Positions 53,501 through 64,000 of a stretch of DNA of 64,000 bases are shown piece after piece (within the stretch, counting starts at the first letter, position 1; every line of letters begins with the position of its first letter). This DNA comes from Trogon surrucura (lineage: Eukaryota > Chordata > Aves > Trogoniformes > Trogonidae): positions 22,185,001 to 22,249,000 of the forward strand of contig CM036626.1 of the NCBI GenBank assembly GCA_020746105.1, given 5' to 3'. A model generated the notes under the pieces. That model did no database searches, was not told the origin of the DNA, and was given only the letters and a program-made list of their open reading frames with translations. The translations under genes and the position numbers were made by a program.

Positions 53501-55410
53501 GACAATGTGTTAACACGGCACCACACACAGCGCTTTCCACACTACGTCGACAGACAACATCCAGTCCTTCCCGTGCAAAACAACGCACCAACAAACCAGC
53601 ATTCGTATTTTCCCATTTTTCCTGCGTGTTTCCTACTGAGGTTAAGCCAAGGGCAGCTCGTATTGCACCCGGCTTGAGAGAGCCCTGCTCTGGGGGAAGG
53701 GGTAACACCCCGCCCGTCACACCAGCCCACACAGCTCCCAGCAAGCACACCTCACCCCGGTCCCGTATTATTCACCTGACACGCTTAGGCCAGGTCAAAC
53801 TTCCTGCTCATACATGATGTAGAGGAACTAAAGCTTTAAAACAAACAAACCAGAGCTTGCTTCGTAAACTTAGGTTGCTGGCTTTGGGTACAAACTCAGA
53901 AAAATATCCCCAAAGTTCCCATCAAATGGTGATCATGAGTTCACCTACAATGGAAAGTGTCAGTAAGCAAATCAACAGAAGCTATTAAGAGGCTCTTAAT
54001 GGTTCAGTTGCAAAATTAAGCCATCCTAGGAGAGCATACACTTTCCCTAACTACTTTGTTACTATTTCTATTCTTTTAGCTGTTGGCGGGAAGCAAAACC
54101 CTCAGATACAGCTCCAGGCAGACTCCTTCAGTTTTCCCAAGAGGAAATGTTACTCACTGCCTTACAGAATGATACTGTAATTTATGCTAATACTTTGTAA
54201 TTACCATCTAAAAATGCAAGATATGCTAATTTCCAGATGACTATCAGGTAAATACACTGAAAGCATATTATACCACCAAGTAATCTGAAAAGCTTTTCAC
54301 TTGGAGTATTTCAAGGTAGGCTTCAAGGGAGGAAACCAATTTACAACAGGAGAACAACTTTGCTGCAGAGGAAAGGTGAGATTGACCAAGATCTTACTCA
54401 GCCCCAATCAACTGTCATTTAGCCAACATCAAAGTAAATTGTAGGATATGAGAATTATGAAAAATGTACATTAGTTTCAGGACTGTGCTCTCAACAGCAT
54501 CAAACACAAGCAGGATTGTTTCTCTTGGCCCCAAGAGTCACAGTCAGACCCTCTTCAATTAAGAGTATACAAACCAGACATTGGTTTCACAACGCTTTCC
54601 ATCTTTACCAAAGAGTTTGTCCTTCAATGAACAAGCCTGCAGAGAATTTTAGCAAAACATAGGCTATAGCTACAGTTAAATCTGAAACCTAGTTTTTAAA
54701 AAAGAAGTGCTTCAACTAAACCTATGTGGAAAAGAAGACAGTAAGACTACTTCTTGAGGTGGCCAATAAGTCAATAGGCGTAGCTTTGCAAGAACATGTC
54801 ACAGAACAGAGACCGTCATTCTGGCGAACGTTTTCTCCACACAGGCGAGACGAGCTAAAAGAGACAGCAGCAGTCCCGTATCAGCACAGTACCCAGGCTC
54901 ACCTAAATCAGTCAACCTGGCACTGCAGTTCAGGCACAGGCTGCAGCCAGCATTCCCAAGGCCTCTCTGCAGTTCAAAAGACTGACAGCACCATTTGCTC
55001 AAACTGGAATCCCCCACTTTTATAAAACACACAATACAATAAGATGGGAGGACAAAAAGTCATCTATGTAAATGCAAGGTTTTGTTGCAAAACTAGGTAA
55101 CAGCTGCTAAGGGGGACTACTCTGGCTGCTGCTCTTCCCATTCCTCCCTGTTCGGCTGTGGTGTGCCATCCAACCAACCTCATGTGCTTCAGAAGGAGCT
55201 TTCATTTCACTGATCAAACACAGAAAATAAGCCACCTGCCATGTGAGAAAATGACAAACGCTGGCATCTTTTAAGCTCTTTGCTTCACCACCTAAGAAGT
55301 TTCTGAACACAGTAGCGTTAGCATCTTGCTTTTAAAAAAACAAGATTCAAAAGGCTTAAGAAAACATACACAGAGATAGTAAAGACAAAAGGTAAATCTC
55401 AGTAACTTAC
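50591..55410. other. Intron between LTR and long-isoform exon
   Basis: This is unique sequence with no coding signal. An AT-rich stretch at 54.14-54.26 kb contains two ATGCTAAT strings and TAATTAC, and 51449-51456 is a perfect octamer motif ATGCAAAT. These may mark regulatory elements but are unproven. Confidence 0.5.
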
Positions 55411-55956
55411 CGCTGCTGCTGTGGCCTCCTCTCCACCTCCATAGACAGAAGACGCAATCTCCATCACGGACAAGTTTGTGGGAGCGTCGGTGGTAGACGA
55501 CGATCTGGGCCGCCCCGACTGAATCTCCTGGGCAGACCTTCTGTTGATCTGCGGGCTTCCCTTTGGGGCGTCCGCCTTGCCCCGCCTGCTGTGCAGGCTC
55601 GTCCCTCTCTTCATTTTAGGTGGCACTCTGATCTGCTGAAGAACCCGGTTCAGAGCTGTGGGGTGGGTGGAGACACCATCAATTTCAGCACAGACGCTTT
55701 GGCTTTCCAGATCCACGTCAGGTTCCAGATCAGCCTGAGCTTGCTGAACATCATGCGGAGAAACAGACGACCTCCTGCGCTGATGCTGGAAAAGGTGCTT
55801 CAAGCCTTGGCCAATCACATTAATGTTCTCCAAAGCATTATGGGTTATTTTGGATAATTTTTGCTCTGATTCATGTTGTTTTTTGGTCTCTTGATCTTGG
55901 GATTTGCCTCCAGGATCAGGGTCATCACACAACTGTTCAGTGCCAGAGGGCTCCAT
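55411..55956 (-). CDS. TMCC1: TMCC1 long-isoform first coding exon (N-terminus)
   Basis: This exon encodes the first 182 residues of the long TMCC1 isoform, starting MEPSGTEQL. The ATG at 55956 was chosen because an in-frame TAA lies eight codons upstream and because it matches the vertebrate start as remembered. The product is cytosolic and mostly disordered. In order it has an acidic Asp/Pro/Gly start, a Lys/Gln-rich helix with NINVIGQGLKHLFQHQRRRSS (about 40-62), an acidic segment (about 70-95), the basic motif PPKMKRGTSLHSRRGK (about 110-130), and a Ser/Thr-rich segment SGRPRSSSTTDAP. It ends in EEATAAA just before the donor GCG|gtaagt. The exon ends in phase 0, matching the phase-0 acceptor at 5605, which implies an intron of 49,805 bp. 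The upstream 5'UTR boundary is not resolved: the candidate acceptor near 56000 has a weak pyrimidine tract. The Ala-rich end looks shorter than I remember in mammals. Identification is very secure. Confidence 0.95.
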
Positions 55957-56974
55957 GGATGACACCCCACAGGTTTATTCGACTATTCATACATAAGTAT
56001 GTCCCCTGTCTTTAAAAGGCTTATGTTTGCTTAAAAAATGCCAAGATTGTCAGCCAATTAGGTGTGCAATTGCTTCAGGAGTGACTACACATGCAGCTGT
56101 GCCACGGTGATCTCATGCTTATCTAATGTTAAACAAAAGAGTCATTATTATACATCCATGCAGAAAGTAGTGGGTTAAAAAATCCAATGCACAAACCATG
56201 CCATTAACAAAACAAAACGCATCAGTTCTCCAAGCATTCCTCCGTGTGGTATTAGTTGCATCTAGGCTGTATGCAGAAGCCAAAGCTTGTATGAGACAAG
56301 TCCTTTGTCACCTGGGGGAAGAAGCCCAGCACAAAGGGTACAGGAAAGCAAGAAAGGTAAAAAAGAGCTGTTCAAAAGGGGGAGAAGCAGCACGGAGAAA
56401 CCAGTGGGCTACTGTTTATTTCTAAATAGCCCACAATAATATCTAACAGAACATGAGATTAAATTTCTGAAGAGCACATTAGTCTCTTTGGCAGAATTAA
56501 TCTTGTTCCTTGACAAAGATCTGGCATTTTGCACTTCAAATGTAATGTCTGTTCTGCCTACCTGGTTCTCCTGCAGAACACCTAACTTCTCAGTACTTAA
56601 CACATGCAAGAAAACAGAACATTTCCACATCGGTTACGCATTTCCAAACAGTAAGAAATGGCCTATTACTGCCAACATCCGCTGATGGCACTCGAAACTA
56701 GATGTGAAAAATCTGTCTTCAAGCAAGAACAAGTGAAACGGTTTCCATTGGCACAGTCTTGTCCATAGCTATCGAAGGAAACAAAAATGCCTTTTAAAAA
56801 GTAAATGTAGCAACCAATCTGAGAGCGGGCAGTGCCAGGTACGTGTAGCTCAGTCTCAAGCAGCGAGGAAACACGCAGCTTTTCTCCAAGGGAGCTCAAC
56901 CTCCCCGGCCAGTGGGGCTCCCGCAGGAGAAGGTCACACTGCGCTGCAGCTTACACAGCGCTGCGCTGCGCGCT

Positions 56975-57052
56975 GGGGGGGGGCAAGAAAGGGGGGCGCA
57001 AAGAGAGGGAGGGAGCAAAGAGAGGGGGGCGGAGAACGGGGAGGGGCGGAGT
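56975..57052. promoter_or_regulatory. Polypurine G-rich tract with GC boxes upstream of the long-isoform exon
   Basis: The plus strand is nearly all purine with many runs of three to nine G (nine G at 56975-56983) and two GGGCGG boxes (near 57027 and 57045). It adjoins a short CpG-rich segment (56938-56974). It lies about 1.0-1.1 kb upstream, in gene direction, of the long-isoform ATG. It could be part of the long-isoform promoter. Alternatively, its minus-strand pyrimidine tract ending CCCCCCCCCAG (AG at 56974-56973) could act as an acceptor for a 5' UTR exon. The sequence does not decide between these. Confidence 0.45.
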
Positions 57053-57560
57053 ATCTGGAAGTTTCACATGAGCACCATGAGATCACATGCTCGGAAGCTG
57101 ATCATTGTTTTCTTGCAGGAAAAAAGCTTTGATCAGGCTTCTGTAAATACAGAAACCAGATCACAGAGGTCTACCTCAATCTTGGCAGAAAGCAGCCCGT
57201 GCTTTAAAAAAAAACCCAACATTTTGTCTGAAATGCAACGTTTAGGATTTGAGAGCATTCATTTTTATCTTAAAACAGCTGCAGAAATAATGCACTGAGG
57301 TTACAATTAGAGCACTCCCAATTTTGTGCATCTGAAAGCTGACACAATGGGTTAAACAGATATTCCGAAATGCTTTCCAAATTGGCATCCAAAAATATCA
57401 GAAGAGCTGCCTCACACTCTCTTTTTTTTTTTTTCAAATGTCACTGCTATCAGCGGGAGGCAAGATGAAATTCAGTACTTACAGAAAGCAACACACTGGA
57501 ATCATGCAGGATTTTATCTCAGTACTTCAAACACAGTATAAGCATTGAGTCTAAATATAT

Positions 57561-57745
57561 AGAAACATGCAGGTTGAAATAGACCCTTGCAATCATCAAG
57601 TCCAACCACTAACCCTACTCTGCAAAGCTCACCCCTAAACCACCTCCCCCAGCACCACATCTGAACGACCTTAAAACACACCCAGGGATGGGGACTCCTC
57701 CACCTCCCTGGGCAGCTTGTGCCAAAGGCTCACTACTCTCCTATT
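57561..57745 (-). mobile_element. CR1 LINE 3' fragment
   Basis: About 185 bp matches the CR1 3' region in reverse: AGACCCTTGCAATCATCAAG, TCCAACCACTAACCC, CCCCAGCACCACATCTGAACG, CCAGGGATGGGGACTCCTCC and CTCCCTGGGCAGC. The terminal octamer is lost. Divergence is noticeable, so it is an older copy. Confidence 0.88.
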
Positions 57746-58190
57746 TATATTGGCCAGTTTAATCAATAACACATTAAATGCAAAGTAATATACTACATCC
57801 CAGAAAAATATATTTATCCATATTCATGTAGAAATTGTGTGGCAGAATAAAAAATGTGCAACCAATCTTCTATTTTTACATATTTACCACTTCTTAAAAA
57901 TTAATCCAAGTGCCTTTATGACTAGTATTGTGCTTTGACTTTTGAGCTCTCTCTTTGTTAACATTTCTTTTTTCTCACGTAACAGGTTTTCGAGAAACTT
58001 GAAAAGCAGGTCTCCATTCAATTAAAGTTTTGGCAGAAAAAAGCCAAAATTAGATTTTCCTTTCCATGCAGCAGACCAAATGGTTCAGTGAATGAACCTT
58101 ACTGGCTAAAAAGCAAGAGTCCTAAAACTATTTGGTGTATAAATTACAAACCTGACTGCCTAACTGCCTTTTCCATTTTAGCTAATTCCT

Positions 58191-58415
58191 TCACAGAATC
58201 CCAGAATGTTAGAAGTTGGAAGGGACCTCAAAGATCATCTAGCCCAACCCTCTGCCAGAGCAGGATCACCTTCAGTAGATCGCACAGAAACACGTCCAGG
58301 CGGGTTTTGAATGTCTTCAGAGAAGGAGACTCCACACCCTCCCTGGGCAGCCTGGGCCAGTGCTCTGTCACCCTCTCCGTATTTATTTTTCTGTCAGGAC
58401 CCACTGAGGAACTGC
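58191..58415 (-). mobile_element. CR1 LINE 3' fragment
   Basis: A clear reverse-oriented CR1 tail begins TCACAGAATCCCAGAATG, then GGAAGGGACCTCAAAGATCA and TCTAGCCCAACCC. It continues through ACGTCCAGGCGGGTTTTGAA and ACTCCACACCCTCCCTGGGC to CAGTGCTCTGTCACCCTC. The right edge is approximate. It lies upstream of the long-isoform exon, in sense with TMCC1, and sits head to head with the next copy. Confidence 0.93.
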
Positions 58416-58474
58416 AGTTCATACCAATATACTCTCTGACCACTATCTTTCTGATCTCCTACGCACTTTCTCTC

Positions 58475-58540
58475 CAGACAGGGAGGTTGGATTAGATGAC
58501 CTCTAAGGTCCCTTCCAGCCTAGGCCATTCTATGGTTCTA
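58475..58540 (+). mobile_element. CR1 LINE 3'-end fragment, opposite orientation
   Basis: About 66 bp of plus-strand CR1 terminus is present: GGTTGGATTAGATGACCTCT, AAGGTCCCTTCCAGCC, CATTCTATGGTTCTA. It starts about 60 bp after the end of the minus-oriented copy. Confidence 0.9.
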
Positions 58541-61500
58541 CCCCTGGCAATACTGCTGTTCTTGGAGAGCGCTGGTTCAATATGACTGGAGTTCCACACG
58601 TTATCTGCTGGAAATCATCAACCTGCCCAAGTTAGCCCTACGCCAATTTACAAGCCAACCTGAGAGATCAGTCAACAGCTCACACACGAGTCGCCGCTGC
58701 CCTGTGCATTCCATGGCAGGTTTCTGAACTTACACCGAACCTCAGCTCTAAGGGGCTCCTACAGGGAGCTTTGTGGTCATCTGCCTACTCGTATTTCCAT
58801 AGGATGAGTCTGTTGTGAGCCTGAATTCAAATCGTGCATCTGGTATGAGGACCCTTAGAACTACTTATTTGTCCTACTACCTACCTTTGGGGAAAAAACT
58901 ACCGATAAATATGAAAAACTGTGAATCAGCAGAATTAGCACATTTATTCACATTAGCATTCAAGTTTTGTGCTTGTTTCTCCCCCACTTAAAAGAACCTT
59001 TATATTCTGTTTGAGGGAGGAAATAAATATAGCAGTTTACAGCACAAAGTTCAAACTGAACATTTCTTATTTGTATGAGAATACAGCAGAGACAAAATTT
59101 ACAATTCCATACATAATCACACTGAGCAGATATTATAACATTATTACATCCCAGAGCACGCTAATATAGTCCTTTGTTTGCAATTATTTCACAGCAGTCC
59201 TGGGAAACAAAACAGTTCAAAAGCAGAAACTGGTAAAAACAATATTAGGTAAGTGTGAATATATAAACTAGTACTTGCCTCCATCACTTGCCCTTTAGCA
59301 TGGGTGACATACTGCAGTCCCTCCACTGAACAAAACTGCAAAAGAAATCCGGTATGAGATGCAGTTCTTGGGAACATAAGGAAAGATGCACACAAACAAC
59401 AAAGTGAGCATGCTGCCAACTTCTAATTGTTTTTCTTTTGATTTTTCCCCCCCCCCATTCAAATGCAAGTGCCTCTGGAAGCTGAGTCTTACTGAGTTAA
59501 CCATGTTCTTGTGAAGGGATGTTTTCTCCCAGGGTTTATGGCCACCAGCGGGCACTGAAAGCACAGGCAGATTGCAGGGCTCTAGCCCTCCAGGTCAGAC
59601 TGGTCCACACGGGTTTTATTTTCTCCTATTTAGCCATTCAGGTCAAACAGTCTGGTCTTGTTTACCTGGAGGAGGACGTGAGAACCGTGAGCACTCTGAT
59701 AGAGGAGCCCCTTTCAGCCCGTGCCACAGGGGGGTCTGTGCCACAGGGGGGTCTCTGCCACCGCAGCCAAGCTGCTGCTGTGCTAACGGCCACCCCCGCC
59801 TGGCCACCACCGCCACCTCCACCATCCCTGCCTGGGGTCACCACCACCACCGCCTGGGCTGCCACCGCCTTGGGCAGAACCCCGGCCACAGCGAGACAGC
59901 GGCGGCCAGAGCTGGCAGCGGTTCCAGCCACAGCCCTGGCACGCAGCGCGCGAAGGGCTCCGAGCTCCGAGTCCAGCCCAGGCAAAGCTGCCCAGGCCAG
60001 GGCGCTGTCCCGGCCTCGCTCCGCTCTCCCCGGGGCAAGAGCGGCTCGAGGACCCGCTGGGCATTTCTGCGGCAAGCGCCAGGCCAGGCCAGGCACCTGC
60101 CGGGAGAACACGATGGAGGATGGCAAGAGGATGGCTCAGAGCAGACACGATGACTGCATTCATCTAGCCACTCGCATACTGTTCTGAGACGCGGCTAAAC
60201 CAACCAAGTTTTCCAAAGGTGATTTTTCAACTAGTTCTTGAAAACGGGGACACAAGCTTCAGAATACATTAGCACTCAGAGGACTACTACAAGGCTCTGC
60301 ACAACTGAGGCAGTCTGCTATTTTATGACACGACAGATTCCCACCTCCAAGAAGAGTGCAGAGATAAAGAAAATGTTAATCAGAGCCACTGAAGTGGGAT
60401 GCTAGAATATGAAGAAAGCGATGACAGCAAATATGAGGAACTTAGAGAAAATGAATGATTTTTGAAAAACAATTTCTTCTATGTCAAGATCTATTTCCAT
60501 AATACTGTGAGTGGAGAACTAGGCACAACATGTGAAAAAAAAAGACCAGAAAACAATATTATTCGTAATGGAAAGGATACCCATAGTTTTCAAGATACAA
60601 TTGTTCTTCCTCATCCTGTAAAATCCACCCTGATTTCCTGGAATTCTAGGAAAGTCCACAACAAAAATCAGGGAGAGAGATCTTTCTCGCTCTCTCTCTC
60701 TACAGATACACAACCTGCCCCACCTGGTCACACTGCTGCCAGTACTTTGTGCAAGAACAGAAATGGGGTATGGCTGAAAGAGGAAATTGAAAGACAAAAC
60801 CAGAAAGTCTCAGCACATTAAATAGCACAGCTGGGAGATGAGGGGATAAAAAAAGCCCACAAACAACACAGTTTCAACTACGTGTAAAACAATCCAAACT
60901 TCTGCATCTAAGATTTTGGAAGAGAAGGGCCCAAGTCAGCTCATTCTGATGAAGCAGTAAGGAGTGGCAGGTGGTGCCTTGAGGGATTCACGCCGTGCTG
61001 GGGACGAGGACCCCACAGCACCGGACACAGCGCGAGAGGCCATGGCAGGTGCAGGGAAACTGCCCCTTTACTGGGAATAAGGGGCACAGGGCAAAGCACC
61101 TACAGCCTTTCTTTTAGAGCCCACTACACACTGTTACAGGGCAAAAGCACCACAGTAGGATAACAAGAGGTTTTATTGATTTCTGTCTAGTCATTTCCCT
61201 AAACCCTCCAACCTACTCGAAGCACTAGCCAGACGCCAAGGAGGGGGTCACAAAGCCAACTTTGCTACCGTTGCTCCCCCTCCTCATGGCACAGAGTCAG
61301 CCAGAGCAGTCTGGCGGCTCAAACACAGTGGCTGAACCAGCTTTGTCAGTCTCGTTAAAAGATCTCAAGCAAGTCAGCCTCTATGCCTCAGGCTTCCCTA
61401 TATGCAAAATCTCCACAACCCAGCTGGCTGAGGAAGGGGAGAAGCACAGAGGGTAAGACCAATGTAGGTAGTTTAAAAAAATGCTTTAAAATGGAGCAAC

Positions 61501-63777
61501 ACTTAGATTCCTTAGAAGGCAATGTGTACAGTTACCAGTCAAGAACAACTAAGAATGCCAAGTTGCTGAATTTTATAAAGGTAGCCAGCTGCATCCTTTT
61601 CATAAAAGCATTAAGGCAACTGACACATGCGCTGTAAGCCAACTGTTCATTTAGTAGTCCCACAACTTGCACAATAAATCACAGGTCACTTGAATGAACA
61701 CCGAAAACCACAAAGACTCGCTCCAGGACACTTAATAAAATAAGAAAAGCTGATGGTGTATGAATTACATGCTCATCACCAAGGAGCAATGTGAGATTTT
61801 TAAGATATTCCAGGACATGATCAGCACTATGCCTGAGACCATACACAACATGAGACATACGGCCTCTCTCCCTGAAGTCACTCGAAAGGTATTAGGAATT
61901 GTCCTTTCCTCTGGAGCAGAAATGGGGAGGGAAGGAGCACGCCTTCCCCACGCAAATTAACAAACTGTCCTTTCAAAAGGTTCATCAGCATGTTACACTT
62001 TGACACACCAAAACTTGTTCACTGCTTCTGCTGCTGCATCCCTGAACGGTTCACATGCTCATACGGTGCATGGGAAGCATGTTCATAAACATAGCAGAAG
62101 GTGATTTCTCAACATCGGCCTCTTCTCAGATTCACATCCTGTGGAAACAGCTCCTTCCTATAACTTTATATTTAATACTGCTGACCAACAGAACTAACAC
62201 ACGCAGTTTTTCTTCCTGATAGCTCAAATATTAATCCCGTTAACAAGAGAAAATGGCACTCAAGTCACAGAGGAGCAGACACCAAACACTCTCTTACCAA
62301 GTGTCAGACTCCTTTCTCCTTCCAATTACTTTGCAAGAAACATCTTCCTGAACATACCCACATCAGAATCAAGCATCTTCAATACCAAAGTTAATGTCAT
62401 ACCTACACGATCTCTCACCGCTGCCACCATCCGATTTGGGTTTTTGAACAGTGTATGGTACCATATCTAGAACCTACCAAAACCACTTTAAAAACAGCCT
62501 TTCCTGGAAAAGGTTACACACAGGCTATTTTCACCCAACTAAAAAAGTCAGTGCTTCAAGAAAGCTAAATCAAGGTTAAAGAAAGACAAAACTAGAGCCT
62601 TCTGCTTTGCCGGTATTCACAGTCACGTTTTCTAGAATTTTTTTGGTGAATGTACTTAAAAGTTCACAGACAACACTAGAAATGCAGCCTGCAGGTATTT
62701 TAGAAGAAAAACACATGATGGATTTTGAGTATATACGAAGAATTCTTACAAAGACCATCTGTTTTACTAGACATAAGAGTAAACTTGCCTATTGGCAAGA
62801 CCAGTAGTTCTACATCGTGTCCCCCACAAGTGCGTGCACACGCCAGAAGCCACCCAAGCCGCAACTCACACCCACGCAGCCTGTCCAGAGATGACAACTC
62901 CTGACCCTTCCACTTCATCTGGTGATGCTTCAGAGAAGCCACATCCTCACATACCCTTTTCTGAAACCACATTGAAAGGAAAGCCCACCCGCAGCATTCC
63001 CTCAAGAACACCTCCACCACTTGCTAAAGGGAGAAGAGCTGTAACCATTCCTACACATTCCAGACAGAAACCAGCCAACTGCGTGCTCTGACCTTCGCTT
63101 CGCTGGCGGGCGTCTGCACAGAGGCTCTCCAGGCGCAGCTCAGCAGGGACCCCAGGCCGGCCTTTCGCAACACAAGAAGCACAACAGAAAGAGCAGTTTG
63201 AAGAACTCCCAGCCACTTCTGCCCCGTGGCTCACTTGCAGGCCCACAGCGCAGCAGCCACCAGTTCAGCTGCCGTACACTATTTCCAGGGCTGTGATGTG
63301 AACCAAAACAAACAAACAAAAAAATCAGCTAGAAGGAAAATGGCAACGGGGGAAGAATCTGATCACAGCGTTGGTTATAACAACTTTGGGCTAAGGTTAA
63401 AGAAGAGAGGCAGTACAGACACCGGGCATAATTACTCAAAAATGGCATTATCAAAAACCTCCTATCTGAAGCTACACCCACAACAGCTGGGGAAACAGGA
63501 ACTCACGTGAGCTTCAACAAGGACTCATCAAAAGAAAAATAATTTCATTTTTACAGTTCATACACTGCATTTTGTAAACCGAGAAACTGCCTTCCCTAAA
63601 GAAAAAGAATGAAGAAATATTAAGCAAATATTCAAAATATTAAGTCTTCCACAAAGAAAAGAGCTCTGTATGTGTGTAAATAAGGAACAAGCAGACCAGG
63701 ATTACGAGAGAGAGGTACTGGCTAACATCATTAGCAACAAGTAATTTCTCACTAGATGCCTGCATATGCTCACACTT

Positions 63778-63930
63778 CGAATCACAGAATCGTGGAATGG
63801 TTTGGCTTGGAAGGGACCTTAAAGGTCATCTCGTTCAAAGCCCCCGTCCCGGGCAGGGACACCTCCCACGACAGCAGGTGGCTCCAAGCCCCCCAGCCTG
63901 GCCTGGGGCACTGCCGGGGAGGGGCTGTCA
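63778..63930 (-). mobile_element. CR1 LINE 3' fragment
   Basis: A reverse-oriented CR1 tail reads AATCACAGAATCGTGGAATG, GGCTTGGAAGGGACCTTAAA, GGTCATCTCGTTCAAAG, GGGCAGGGACACCTCCCACG, CCCCCCAGCCTGGCC. The right edge is approximate. CpG content is relatively well kept, suggesting a younger copy than the one at 57.6 kb. Confidence 0.93.
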
Positions 63931-64000
63931 CTGACGCCAGAGCTCACAACCCAGCAGCCAAACCATGAAGATCTGTGTATTAGCTGTGGGGGTTTTGATA

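Larger units (their letters stand above)
55957..63777. other. TMCC1 5' intron or flank
   Basis: Outside the CR1 copies and the G-rich tract, the notable item is a GC-rich block at 59.7-60.1 kb with CCA/CCG-type trinucleotide runs (59795-59870). Its overlapping open frames on both strands reflect this composition. Upstream non-coding exons of the long transcript could lie here but none can be placed. A run of nine or more C lies near 59447. Confidence 0.5.

Noticed and set aside
1-64000. CRISPR arrays, bacterial operons, tRNA or rRNA genes
   Set aside because: No spaced direct repeats of CRISPR type, no dense coding and no cloverleaf or rRNA signature were seen. The window is vertebrate intronic DNA.

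Overview
The window looks like bird nuclear DNA. It is almost entirely intron and flank of one gene, TMCC1 (transmembrane and coiled-coil domain family 1), transcribed on the minus strand. The bird assignment rests on several CR1 LINE fragments with the typical avian 3' ends and on one LTR that matches avian ERVL-type LTRs as I remember them. The species cannot be told from the sequence alone.

Three TMCC1 coding segments are visible. Read in gene order (right to left) they are: the N-terminal coding exon of the long isoform (55411-55956), an alternative first coding exon for a short isoform (41718-41756) inside a strong CpG island, and a large shared exon (4671-5605) that holds both coiled-coil regions. 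Both upstream exons end in phase 0 at good GT donors, and the shared exon begins in phase 0 after a good acceptor, so either can be spliced to it. The C-terminal exons, including the two membrane helices, are not in the window and should lie left of position 1.

Layout: 1-4670 is intron downstream of the shared exon. 4671-5605 is the shared exon. 5870-6780 is a CpG island directly upstream of that exon and may be an internal promoter. 6.8-41.0 kb is intron with CR1 remnants near 6.85 and 11.4 kb, a minisatellite at 13.5 kb, a small CpG islet at 23.5 kb and a broken CR1 copy with reverse transcriptase remnants at 31-32.1 kb. 41.06-42.24 kb is the main CpG island with the short-isoform first exon and an upstream 40-bp tandem repeat. 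42.2-55.4 kb is intron with a solo LTR at 50.2 kb. 55.41-55.96 kb is the long-isoform exon. 56-64 kb is 5' intron or flank with a polypurine GC-box block near 57.0 kb, a CR1 cluster at 57.5-58.5 kb, a GC-rich block at 59.7-60.1 kb and a CR1 tail at 63.8 kb.

The most interesting signal is the CpG-island tandem repeat at 42045-42192. Three of its units carry the octamer TGACGTGA in the gene's own orientation. This matches the published unfolded-protein-response element consensus (TGACGTG followed by G or A) and lies about 315-405 bp upstream of the start codon of a short isoform of an ER membrane protein. No bacterial-type system, CRISPR array, tRNA, rRNA or second convincing protein-coding gene was found.
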